Position numbers and translations under genes: made by a program. From assembly GCA_002317155.1 (NCBI GenBank), contig DCIR01000064.1, positions 1 through 31,153 of the forward strand: 31,153 bases of DNA, written 5' to 3'. The DNA is from Lachnospiraceae bacterium UBA1721 (lineage in GTDB: Bacteria > Bacillota > Clostridia > Lachnospirales > Lachnospiraceae). This document shows, one piece after another, positions 15,424 through 22,468 of this stretch; position 1 is the first letter of the stretch, and every line of letters begins with the position of its first letter. A model generated the notes under the pieces. That model was not told where the DNA came from and searched no databases. It worked only from the letters and a program-made list of their open reading frames with translations.

Positions 15424-17151
15424 ATGGATAACAAGTCAGATCTGCTTATAGACGGATATACAATGGCTGCGTGCGTGAGAGCGGGCGCAGCCAGACTTGA
15501 AAAGAATGAGAAGCTGATCAATCAGCTTAATGTATTCCCTGTACCCGATGGAGATACGGGAACAAATATGCTGAATACCTTAAGAGGAGGTATCCAGTCT
15601 GCTAAAAATACTGATAATCTTGGTGAGTATATGGCATCCTTGTCAAAGGGGATGCTTTTTGGCGCAAGAGGAAATTCGGGAGTTATTTTCTCAATGATTT
15701 TCTCGGGAATCGCCGAAGGACTTGCCGGAATAGAAAAAGCAACGGCAGCTCAGCTTAGAAATGCACTTGAGAATGGTTCTAAGGTTGCGTATAGCTCAGT
15801 ATCAAAGCCTACAGAGGGAACAATCCTTACGGTAGCAAGAGAGGGCGCTGAAAAAATAGATGGTGCATCACTTGCTGACACTGATGTATGGGCATTTTTT
15901 AAGGAATATATCGATAATATAAGAGTTACTCTTGATAAGACTCCGGATTTGCTTCCGGTGCTTAAAAGTGCAGGTGTTGTAGACAGCGGTGGATTCGGTT
16001 TTGTTAAGTTCTTTGAAGGATTTACCATGGCGGCATTGGATGCTGCAAATGAAGATACAGCTGACGGATATAATGCTCTTTTGCCTACAGGAGATATTTC
16101 ATCCAAGTGGCTTGAGGATTCTGAAGAAGACGCCTTTGGATTTTGTACCGAATGTATTATTCTTCTTGACGATGCAAGTAAGAATGTTCGCGATGAGGCA
16201 GATGCATATCTTAATTCGATGGGACAGTCTGTAGTATGTGTTCAAAAGGATGAAATCCTTAAGATGCATGTGCATACTCTTGAGCCTCTTAAGGTTCTTC
16301 AGCATATGCAGGAGACATACGGTACTTTTTACAATGTCAAGATTGAAAACATGGATACTATGTTCCTTGACAGATTAAAGGCAAGCAAGAATAGCGAAAA
16401 ACAAAATTCAACAGATGATAATGACGGAATAAGCGTTAATATTAACGTCAAGGCAATGAATGAAAATCTTGTTCATGAGGCACATGCGGGAATTACATTC
16501 GTATCTGTTGCCAATGGTGAGGGGCTTGCAGAGATTTTCCATGAAAATGGATGTGAATTTGTTATTAATGGTGGTCAGACCATGAATACTTCTGTAGAGG
16601 AGTTTGTGGAGACCTTTAAGAAGTGTGATACAACCGATATCATTGTAATGCCTAACAATTCGAACATTGAAGCGGCTGCAAGACAGGCAGCGAAGATGTA
16701 TTCGGATGCGACAGTTCATATTGTGCCTACTCACTCAATAGCCGAAGGTTATTTTGCAATGTCTATGGCAACTTCTTACGAGGAAGGTGCTGAGGCGATT
16801 GTCGAAGAGATGATAGGCGGTATGGAGAATGTTGATACTGTCTGGATTTCCAGAGCAATCAGAGATGCCGTTGTAGATAATACAGAGTGTCATATGGGCG
16901 ATTTCCTGGCTCTTCTTGGCAAGGACATTATTGCTACCGATACCGAAAGGATAGAGGCGGCTAAGAAGGCTTTAGAGAATGTACCTGATATTGAGGATAA
17001 GTACATCGCGGTAATATTCAAGGGTAAGGATGCTTCTATGGAAGAGGCGGAAGAAATCAAAGAATTTATCGAAGATACTTATGGTATTGACTCCGGTATT
17101 TTTGACGGAGGACAGGATGTGTACGATTATATAATCGGTATTTGTGGTTAA
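15424..17151 (+). CDS. Fatty acid kinase FakA-like (DhaL/DAK2 domain) protein
   Basis: A 575-residue protein of the FakA/YloV family. The N-terminal DhaL-type ATP-binding domain (about 1-200) has LNVFPVPDGDTGTNM at 35-49, whose aspartates bind the Mg ions, and GARGNSGVIFSMIF; the middle and C-terminal domains follow the FakA layout and end at a normal length. In Firmicutes FakA phosphorylates fatty acids held by FakB to acyl-phosphate, which PlsY uses directly or PlsX converts to acyl-ACP. The gene is 20 bp behind the degV gene, with GAGGG upstream. Its nearness to the acyl carrier/acyltransferase operon supports a fatty-acid role. Confidence 0.9.
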   Translation: MDNKSDLLIDGYTMAACVRAGAARLEKNEKLINQLNVFPVPDGDTGTNMLNTLRGGIQSAKNTDNLGEYMASLSKGMLFGARGNSGVIFSMIFSGIAEGLAGIEKATAAQLRNALENGSKVAYSSVSKPTEGTILTVAREGAEKIDGASLADTDVWAFFKEYIDNIRVTLDKTPDLLPVLKSAGVVDSGGFGFVKFFEGFTMAALDAANEDTADGYNALLPTGDISSKWLEDSEEDAFGFCTECIILLDDASKNVRDEADAYLNSMGQSVVCVQKDEILKMHVHTLEPLKVLQHMQETYGTFYNVKIENMDTMFLDRLKASKNSEKQNSTDDNDGISVNINVKAMNENLVHEAHAGITFVSVANGEGLAEIFHENGCEFVINGGQTMNTSVEEFVETFKKCDTTDIIVMPNNSNIEAAARQAAKMYSDATVHIVPTHSIAEGYFAMSMATSYEEGAEAIVEEMIGGMENVDTVWISRAIRDAVVDNTECHMGDFLALLGKDIIATDTERIEAAKKALENVPDIEDKYIAVIFKGKDASMEEAEEIKEFIEDTYGIDSGIFDGGQDVYDYIIGICG

Positions 17152-17165
17152 CGGAGGATTTTGTT

Positions 17166-18128
17166 TTGCAGTGGTGGATATGGCTTTTGATCGGTATTGC
17201 TGCACTGATAATAGTCGGAGTGGTTCCAATGCTTATTATTACGGTGCCGATCGCCAACAGCGTATTTAAGGATCAGTTCATGCGTCCCGATGTTCCCAGC
17301 GCAGGATGGACAAGATACAGATGTTCTTTTCCTGACAATGAGGAAAATATGGACATGCATAATCAGGGAATGGCATGGGGAGAGCGTGAAAAAGAATATA
17401 TGTCTGAGGTTACAATCCACAATGATGGATTTAAGCTTGCCGGACAGTATTTTGATTTTGGATTTGACCAGGCGGTATTATTCCTTGCAGGAAGAGCAGA
17501 GCCTTGCACGTATTCTTACTATTTTGCTATGCCATATAAAGATTATGGATATAATGTCCTTGTCGTAGATAATCGTGGAAACGGTTTGAGCGATGGAACA
17601 TTTCAGGCAGCCGGTCTTTTGGAGAGTGATGATGCTAAGGAATGGCTTCGTTTTCTTCAGAATGAAAAGGGAATCAAAAAGGTTGTTATACACGGAATAT
17701 GTCTTGGATCAGCTACCGGATTGAGAGCAATCACATCACCCGGATGCCCGGATATAATCAAAGGCTTTATTGCGGACGGTATGTATACCACTTTTTATGA
17801 GACATTCAGAACTCATACAAAAGAAAGAGGAAAGCCTACGTTCCCGTTCTGCCAGCTGGTGGCAGCAAAGTTTAAGAAACTTACCGGTCACAGTATTATA
17901 ACCAATGGACCTATAAAAGATATACGCAAGTATACCGGCCCCTTACTTATGCTTCATGGTAAGCAGGATGTCTTTTCACTGCCTCCCAAGGCTGAAAAGC
18001 TTTATGCGCTCAGTGCATCGGAACATAAGAAACTGGAGTGGTTTGATGAGGGTATGCATTCGCATCTTAAGATAGTGGCACCTGAAAAATATGACAGGGT
18101 AGTAGGCGAATTTTTGAAAGAACTGTAA
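17166..18128 (+). CDS. Membrane-anchored alpha/beta hydrolase with Cys at the nucleophile position
   Basis: A 320-residue protein: one N-terminal transmembrane segment (residues 2-30, WWIWLLIGIAALIIVG) followed by an alpha/beta-hydrolase domain. The nucleophile elbow reads HGICLGSATG, placing Cys-179 where Ser is usual; Asp-268 (HGKQDVFSLP) and His-298 or His-300 (EGMHSHL) complete a possible triad. The oxyanion HG motif is replaced by LAGRAE. Start TTG 17166 is chosen because GGAGGA (17153-17158) lies 7 nt upstream; an earlier TTG at 17142 overlaps fakA and has no such site. It begins 14 nt after fakA, so it is probably the third gene of that operon. Dienelactone-hydrolase-type Cys enzymes are the known precedent. 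Confidence 0.8.
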   Translation: MQWWIWLLIGIAALIIVGVVPMLIITVPIANSVFKDQFMRPDVPSAGWTRYRCSFPDNEENMDMHNQGMAWGEREKEYMSEVTIHNDGFKLAGQYFDFGFDQAVLFLAGRAEPCTYSYYFAMPYKDYGYNVLVVDNRGNGLSDGTFQAAGLLESDDAKEWLRFLQNEKGIKKVVIHGICLGSATGLRAITSPGCPDIIKGFIADGMYTTFYETFRTHTKERGKPTFPFCQLVAAKFKKLTGHSIITNGPIKDIRKYTGPLLMLHGKQDVFSLPPKAEKLYALSASEHKKLEWFDEGMHSHLKIVAPEKYDRVVGEFLKEL

Positions 18129-18224
18129 TTTTTTATTTATTTTTCAAAAATAATGTAATATAATCAGTTTTATTCTGTTTATATAGATGTCAAGATTTTT
18201 TTATCGAGAACGGAGGAGAATCGA
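18129..18224 (+). promoter_or_regulatory. Promoter region of the lipoprotein gene
   Basis: A very AT-rich 96-bp gap with a perfect TATAAT at 18159-18164. No good -35 hexamer lies 17 bp upstream (tttatt), so only the -10 is firm. The gene's ribosome binding site GGAGGAGA lies 8 nt before its ATG. Confidence 0.4.
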
Positions 18225-19166
18225 ATGAGAAAAAAGGTTGTATTGTTCTGCTGTACTATTTTTGCTGCAATGCTTATGACCGGATGCTGTCTTCAGCATG
18301 ATTGGGAAGAAGCTACATGTAAGGATCCTAAGACTTGTGCTAAGTGTGGTAAGACCGAAGGTTCAAGCCTTGATCACGAGTGGACTGAAGCAACTTGCTC
18401 AGAGCCTAAGACCTGTGAACTTTGCGGTAAGACAAAGGGTGACACATTACCTCATACCTGGATTGAGGCAACCTGTACCGAGCCTATGACATGTTCAGTA
18501 TGTGGCGCTACTCAGGGTGAAGCTTATGGTCACTATTGGTCATATGCATATGATTGCACCGAGGAGAGCTATTGCTATAACTGTGGTGAGAAGTCTGGTG
18601 AGTTTGGTGAGCATTACTGGCAGTCAGCTACTTGCCTTGCTCCTGAGACTTGCTATTATTGCGGTGCTACACAGGGAGAGCCTTCCGGACATGACTGGTA
18701 CGGAAGTGACTATGTATGGTGCTGGAATTGTGGTGAAGATATACCTGAAAACAGCTATGTTAACTATGAACTTAGCTGGAGAGGCGCTTCGTTCGTAATG
18801 CCTGACGATTATACCCTTTATAGGTTTGATGAAGGTAATTATAACGCATTCGTTAAGAACAGCGATGATTATGATGCAAATGTATTCATGGTAAAGACTC
18901 TTTGGAACTATGGATTTGATTATGATGATGCTATTGATACTTTCAGAGATTATGCTGAGGAAGTATACATCGTTTATGATGAGTATGAGAGTGTTTACGG
19001 TGATTATGTTATTTACGTATACGAAGTATATGATGACTATGGAGTAGGATACTGCACCTTATTCTGGAGAGAAGATGTAGTTGTTTATACCGAGCTCTAC
19101 GGATTAAATCAGCGCGAGATCGATGCAGATTTCGAAGAGATTATGGAATCATTTGATATTGTTTAA
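18225..19166 (+). CDS. Cys-rich tandem-repeat lipoprotein
   Basis: A 313-residue exported lipoprotein: a positively charged start (MRKKV), a hydrophobic stretch and a lipobox MTGC with the lipidated Cys at residue 21. Residues 25-175 are five and a half repeats of about 26 residues with the pattern HxWxxATCxxPxTCxxCGxTxG, that is Cys-x5-Cys-x2-Cys plus an invariant His and Trp; the fourth copy is degenerate. Similar repeats occur in surface proteins of Lachnospiraceae and look like small metal-binding or disulfide modules. Residues 180-313 form a separate acidic, Tyr-rich domain without Cys clusters that I do not recognise. The gene stands alone and ends at a bidirectional terminator. Function unknown. 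Confidence 0.82.
   Translation: MRKKVVLFCCTIFAAMLMTGCCLQHDWEEATCKDPKTCAKCGKTEGSSLDHEWTEATCSEPKTCELCGKTKGDTLPHTWIEATCTEPMTCSVCGATQGEAYGHYWSYAYDCTEESYCYNCGEKSGEFGEHYWQSATCLAPETCYYCGATQGEPSGHDWYGSDYVWCWNCGEDIPENSYVNYELSWRGASFVMPDDYTLYRFDEGNYNAFVKNSDDYDANVFMVKTLWNYGFDYDDAIDTFRDYAEEVYIVYDEYESVYGDYVIYVYEVYDDYGVGYCTLFWREDVVVYTELYGLNQREIDADFEEIMESFDIV
18297..18749 (+). repeat. Coding tandem repeat, period about 78 bp
   Basis: DNA encoding the 26-residue His-Trp-Cys repeats of the lipoprotein. Copies begin near 18297, 18375, 18453, 18531, 18612 and 18690; the fourth is 27 residues and the last is partial. Nucleotide identity between the first three is high, so the array could expand or contract by recombination. 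Confidence 0.8.
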
Positions 19167-19218
19167 TTTATGATTTTCATAGATTAATATATAAATTAAA
19201 GACTGAATTAAGCATGTA

Positions 19219-19254
19219 AAAACCCGACCGCATCGTGAATGCCGGTCGGGTTTT
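19219..19254. terminator. Bidirectional terminator between convergent genes
   Basis: A perfect 12-bp stem, aaaacccgaccg (19219-19230) with cggtcgggtttt (19243-19254), with a 12-nt loop. The A run on one side and T run on the other make it functional on both strands. On the minus strand it overlaps the stop codon (19253-19255) of the converging gene. Confidence 0.92.
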
Positions 19255-20047
19255 ACAATTTCCTGGTATGTCTGTCTCCGTGAAGAATCTTATTCTCGTC
19301 GGAAGGGTTGATATGTACGAGCTTTCCTTTTGAATCATATGTTGTAAGCATTGAAGTGTTATGGGCCGGAATTTTCTTGCCGTCTTCGGAAATGAGTGCC
19401 CTGAATTCATCACGGTTGCCGTCCGATAAAGCCTGGCGGATTTTGGTATCTCTTGAAGCCTCTAATGCTTCTATAGAATCATATTGGGTTGAATCATACT
19501 CATTTGAGTCGGATTTATTTGAGTTTAGTTCTTTTGAATCATAATCTATTGAAGCGTATTCATTTGACTCGTATTCTTTTATTGCATCGCTGGCAGAATC
19601 GGCTGATTGAACAGGAGCATTTGTTTTGGCCATGCTTTCCATTCCGTCTGAGAGTGGTTTGCTTTCCCATACATTACCGAATACCTTGCGTATATTGTGC
19701 CAGAGACTACTGAAAAATGAACTGATATTTTGCCATAGTGCTTTGACACTTTCGTTAAACGCAGAATTGTTGCGATTCTCGGATTCGCGCTTTTTAATAG
19801 CTTTATCAAGACTGCTTTCAAAAGTATCTTTTCCGCGTGTGCCGGTTCCGGTAGATGTTGCGGTGTTTTGTGAAGAAGCACCGGTTTCTCTTTCGTTGGA
19901 TGGTTCGTACAGAACGCCTTCATGCATCTGTTTTTGATTATTCAGCGCAGTGTTTAGTGAGAAGGATTCTTCGTTGTCGACCTTTACTGTTTTTCCGGCA
20001 GAGGGCTGATATTCGGTTGTTAAATTGTTGGTAACAGGATTAACCAT
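19253..20047 (-). CDS. Hypothetical protein with Tyr-Asp-Ser repeats
   Basis: A 264-residue protein that I do not recognise. Start ATG at 20047 has GAAGG 6 nt upstream on this strand. It has no signal peptide. Residues 1-95 are polar and Ser/Thr/Asn-rich; 100-128 form an amphipathic, aromatic stretch (WQNISSFFSSLWHNIRKVFG) that could contact a membrane or partner; 158-192 are low-complexity with repeats such as EYES, DYDS, EYDS, QYDS. The last 55 residues (DEFRALISEDGKK... ending HGDRHTRKL) look like a small folded domain. The gene is single, has its own terminator, and diverges from the GntR regulator across a 294-bp spacer. Confidence 0.65.
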   Translation of the reverse strand: MVNPVTNNLTTEYQPSAGKTVKVDNEESFSLNTALNNQKQMHEGVLYEPSNERETGASSQNTATSTGTGTRGKDTFESSLDKAIKKRESENRNNSAFNESVKALWQNISSFFSSLWHNIRKVFGNVWESKPLSDGMESMAKTNAPVQSADSASDAIKEYESNEYASIDYDSKELNSNKSDSNEYDSTQYDSIEALEASRDTKIRQALSDGNRDEFRALISEDGKKIPAHNTSMLTTYDSKGKLVHINPSDENKILHGDRHTRKL

Positions 20048-20107
20048 AATACGCCTTCGTGTGATTTTTACAAATGTGATTGATTGAATATGTCAGTTCG
20101 GTTTGAG

Positions 20108-20137
20108 ACAAAATTGTACATGTTTATACAATTTTGT
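20108..20137. promoter_or_regulatory. Large inverted repeat in the divergent spacer
   Basis: Perfect 11-bp arms acaaaattgta (20108-20118) and tacaattttgt (20127-20137) flank an 8-nt centre. Each arm contains the TTGTA/TACAA half-site also present in the palindrome at the GntR promoter. It lies 61 bp upstream of the hypothetical minus-strand gene and could be an operator for that gene. Confidence 0.55.
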
Positions 20138-20249
20138 TTACAGTTATTATATCGAATAATTATACGAAAAATAAAGTGAAATGTAAGTAAACATAGTAAT
20201 CTGCATATTATTTGCGATTATATTGTCGAAAATTGGTTGTTATTACTTG

Positions 20250-20277
20250 TTGACAAAAATGTTCGATTGTATACAAT
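20250..20277 (+). promoter_or_regulatory. Promoter of the GntR gene with overlapping palindromic operator
   Basis: TTGACA (20250-20255), a 16-bp spacer, then TACAAT (20272-20277). The 12-bp perfect palindrome ATTGTATACAAT at 20266-20277 overlaps the -10 box. It shares its core TTGTATACAA with the Bacillus GntR operator, so autoregulation by the gene product is plausible. Confidence 0.65.
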
Positions 20278-20285
20278 AATACATG

Positions 20286-20307
20286 TGATACATTTCAAGA
20301 TGTATCA
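20286..20307. promoter_or_regulatory. Inverted repeat just after the GntR promoter
   Basis: Perfect 8-bp arms tgatacat (20286-20293) and atgtatca (20300-20307) with a 6-nt centre, beginning near the predicted transcription start. It could be a second operator or a 5' hairpin protecting the message. Confidence 0.5.
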
Positions 20308-20341
20308 GACTACAATTACGCATGTAGAGTAGGTTGAAAAT

Positions 20342-21052
20342 ATGAGTGGTAATGACTTAAAGCAGGAAGTTACAGATAAGTATTCCCTGCGTGGAAGAGT
20401 ATTTAACAGACTCCGTGAAGACATATTAAGCGGTAAGTATGAAGAGAATGAGGAACTTCGAGAGGTTGCTATCGGAGAGGAGCTTGGTGTAAGCCGCACT
20501 CCGGTTCGCGAAGCATTCAGACAGCTTGAACTTGAAGGACTTATCAGAATCATTCCCAATAAAGGTGCATATGTCACCGGCATCTCTGAAAAAGATGTTA
20601 AAGACATATATATGATTAGATCAAGACTTGAAGGTCTGGCAGCAAGATGGGCTACAGAGAATATTACCCTCGAGCAGCTTGAGGAGATGGAAGAGAATGT
20701 ATATCTCGCAAAATTCCATTCCGAGAAGGGCCATTTGGAACAGCTGGCAGAGCTTGATAATCGCTTTCATGAGGTGATGTACGAGGCGAGCGGCAGTAAG
20801 ATGCTCGAGCATCAGCTTAGAGATTTCCATCAGTATGTATTAAGAGTTCGTAAGAAGACTCTTGCAAGTGCTAACAGAGGTCCTCAATCGAATCTTGAGC
20901 ATGAACAGATTATGATGGCTATCAAGGAAAAGAATGCCGACCTCGCAGAACAACTTGCACATCAGCACATGATTAATGCATATGAAAATATGGTTAAGAA
21001 CGGACTTCATGAGGCCTATGCAGAGAGAGAAAAGCAGGCTAATATTAAGTAA
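20342..21052 (+). CDS. GntR-family transcriptional regulator (FadR/FCD subfamily)
   Basis: A 236-residue DNA-binding regulator. The winged helix-turn-helix spans about residues 15-80 (EELGVSRTPVREAFRQLELEGLI). The C-terminal FCD all-helical sensing domain (about 87-220) retains the putative metal ligands Asp-139, His-143, His-187 and His-209. FCD regulators usually sense organic acids or sugar acids. The next gene, icd, lies 110 bp downstream in the same direction, so a link to citrate or isocitrate metabolism is possible but not shown. The ribosome binding site is weak (AGTAGG). Palindromes in its promoter suggest autoregulation. Confidence 0.92.
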   Translation: MSGNDLKQEVTDKYSLRGRVFNRLREDILSGKYEENEELREVAIGEELGVSRTPVREAFRQLELEGLIRIIPNKGAYVTGISEKDVKDIYMIRSRLEGLAARWATENITLEQLEEMEENVYLAKFHSEKGHLEQLAELDNRFHEVMYEASGSKMLEHQLRDFHQYVLRVRKKTLASANRGPQSNLEHEQIMMAIKEKNADLAEQLAHQHMINAYENMVKNGLHEAYAEREKQANIK

Positions 21053-21056
21053 TTCA

Positions 21057-21116
21057 GAATGCTTGATAGGTTGAATGTTTGATAGAGTGAATGTTTAATA
21101 TTGAATATTTACTGTT
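21057..21116. repeat. Imperfect tandem repeats between gntR and icd
   Basis: Four diverged units beginning with gaat: 21057-21072, 21073-21088, 21089-21102 and 21103-21116 (16, 16, 14 and 14 nt); the first two differ at three positions. A small hairpin aggc-gtaa-gcct follows near 21125-21136. Nothing else was found in this 110-bp spacer. Confidence 0.6.
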
Positions 21117-21162
21117 GAAATAAAGGCGTAAGCCTAAAAATAGATACATTAGGAGAAAAATT

Positions 21163-22374
21163 ATGGCTAAAATTCAGATGACTACACCCCTTGTTGAGAT
21201 GGACGGAGATGAGATGACCAGAATTCTCTGGAAGATGATTAAGGATGAGCTTCTTCTTCCTTATATCGACCTTAAGACAGAGTACTATGATCTCGGACTT
21301 GAGTACAGAAATGAGACCAACGATCAGGTTACCGTAGATTCAGCAAATGCTACTCTTAAGTATGGCATAGCTGTTAAGTGTGCAACTATCACTCCCAACG
21401 CTGCACGTATGACTGAGTATAATCTTAAAGAGATGTGGAAGAGCCCTAACGGAACTATTCGTTCTATTCTCGATGGTACCGTATTCCGTGCACCCATCCT
21501 TGTAAAGGGAATCGTACCTTATGTTTCAAATTGGACCAAGCCTATTACTCTTGCACGTCATGCATATGGTGATGTTTATAAGAACACTGAAATCAAGGTA
21601 CCCGGAGCAGGTAAGGCAGAACTTGTATTTACTGCAGAGGACGGAACTGTAATTCGCGAGACTATTCACGATTTCAAGGCTCCCGGAATTATTCAGGGTA
21701 TTCACAACACTGATAAGTCAATCAGCAGTTTCGCAAGATGCTGCTTCAATTATGCAATTGATACTAAGCAGGATCTTTGGTTTGCAACCAAGGATACCAT
21801 CTCTAAGAAGTATGATCATAACTTCAAGGATATTTTCCAGGAGATCTTTGATACTGAGTACAAGGCAAAGTTTGATGAGCTCGGAATCGAGTACTTCTAT
21901 ACGCTTATCGATGATGCTGTAGCTCGTGTAATTCGTTCAGAGGGTGGATTCATCTGGGCTTGTAAGAACTATGATGGAGATGTTATGTCAGACATGGTTG
22001 CTACCGCTTACGGTGATCTTTCTATGATGACTTCTGTACTTGTAAGCCCTCAGGGTGTATACGAGTATGAGGCTGCTCACGGAACTGTACAGCGTCACTA
22101 CTATAAGCACCTCAAGGGAGAGGAGACCTCTACCAACTCAATCGCTACTATCTTTGCATGGACCGGCGCTCTCAGAAAGCGTGGTGAGCTTGATAACATT
22201 CCTGAGCTTTCTGCATTCGCTGATAAGCTTGAGAGAGCATGTATCAAGACCATCGAGGATGGCAAGATGACCAAGTCTCTTTCACTTATCTCTACCTGCG
22301 AGAATCCTGTAATTCTTAACAGCCTTGATTTCATTAAGGCAATCAGAGAAACTCTTGACAGCCTTGAGGCTTAA
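21163..22374 (+). CDS. icd: NADP-dependent isocitrate dehydrogenase, eukaryotic-type homodimer
   Basis: Converts isocitrate + NADP+ to 2-oxoglutarate + CO2 + NADPH, in anaerobes mainly for glutamate synthesis. The 403-residue protein aligns by eye with the type II (eukaryotic cytosolic-like) enzymes rather than the E. coli type: N-terminal TPLVEMDGDEMTRI, substrate loop KSPNGTIRSILDGTVFRAPI (93-112), GGFIWACKNYDGDV with metal-binding Asp residues, and the coenzyme segment EAAHGTVQRHYYKHLKG followed by ETSTNSIATIFAW. Length is typical. AGGAG lies 8 nt before the ATG. Codon bias indicates high expression. It ends at a strong terminator. Confidence 0.97.
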   Translation: MAKIQMTTPLVEMDGDEMTRILWKMIKDELLLPYIDLKTEYYDLGLEYRNETNDQVTVDSANATLKYGIAVKCATITPNAARMTEYNLKEMWKSPNGTIRSILDGTVFRAPILVKGIVPYVSNWTKPITLARHAYGDVYKNTEIKVPGAGKAELVFTAEDGTVIRETIHDFKAPGIIQGIHNTDKSISSFARCCFNYAIDTKQDLWFATKDTISKKYDHNFKDIFQEIFDTEYKAKFDELGIEYFYTLIDDAVARVIRSEGGFIWACKNYDGDVMSDMVATAYGDLSMMTSVLVSPQGVYEYEAAHGTVQRHYYKHLKGEETSTNSIATIFAWTGALRKRGELDNIPELSAFADKLERACIKTIEDGKMTKSLSLISTCENPVILNSLDFIKAIRETLDSLEA

Positions 22375-22397
22375 TTGATATTTCGTATAAAATAAAT

Positions 22398-22441
22398 TCC
22401 CCCGATGAAATCTTTTATGATATTCATCGGGGGATTGTTTT
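22398..22441 (+). terminator. Rho-independent terminator after icd
   Basis: A perfect 12-bp stem, tcccccgatgaa (22398-22409) with ttcatcggggga (22423-22434), and a 13-nt loop, followed by ttgtttt. It lies between icd and the converging ABC-F gene (stop at 22469); on the minus strand the T run is weaker. Confidence 0.9.
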
Positions 22442-22468
22442 ATTTAATAAGAAATTCCTTCGGATTTA

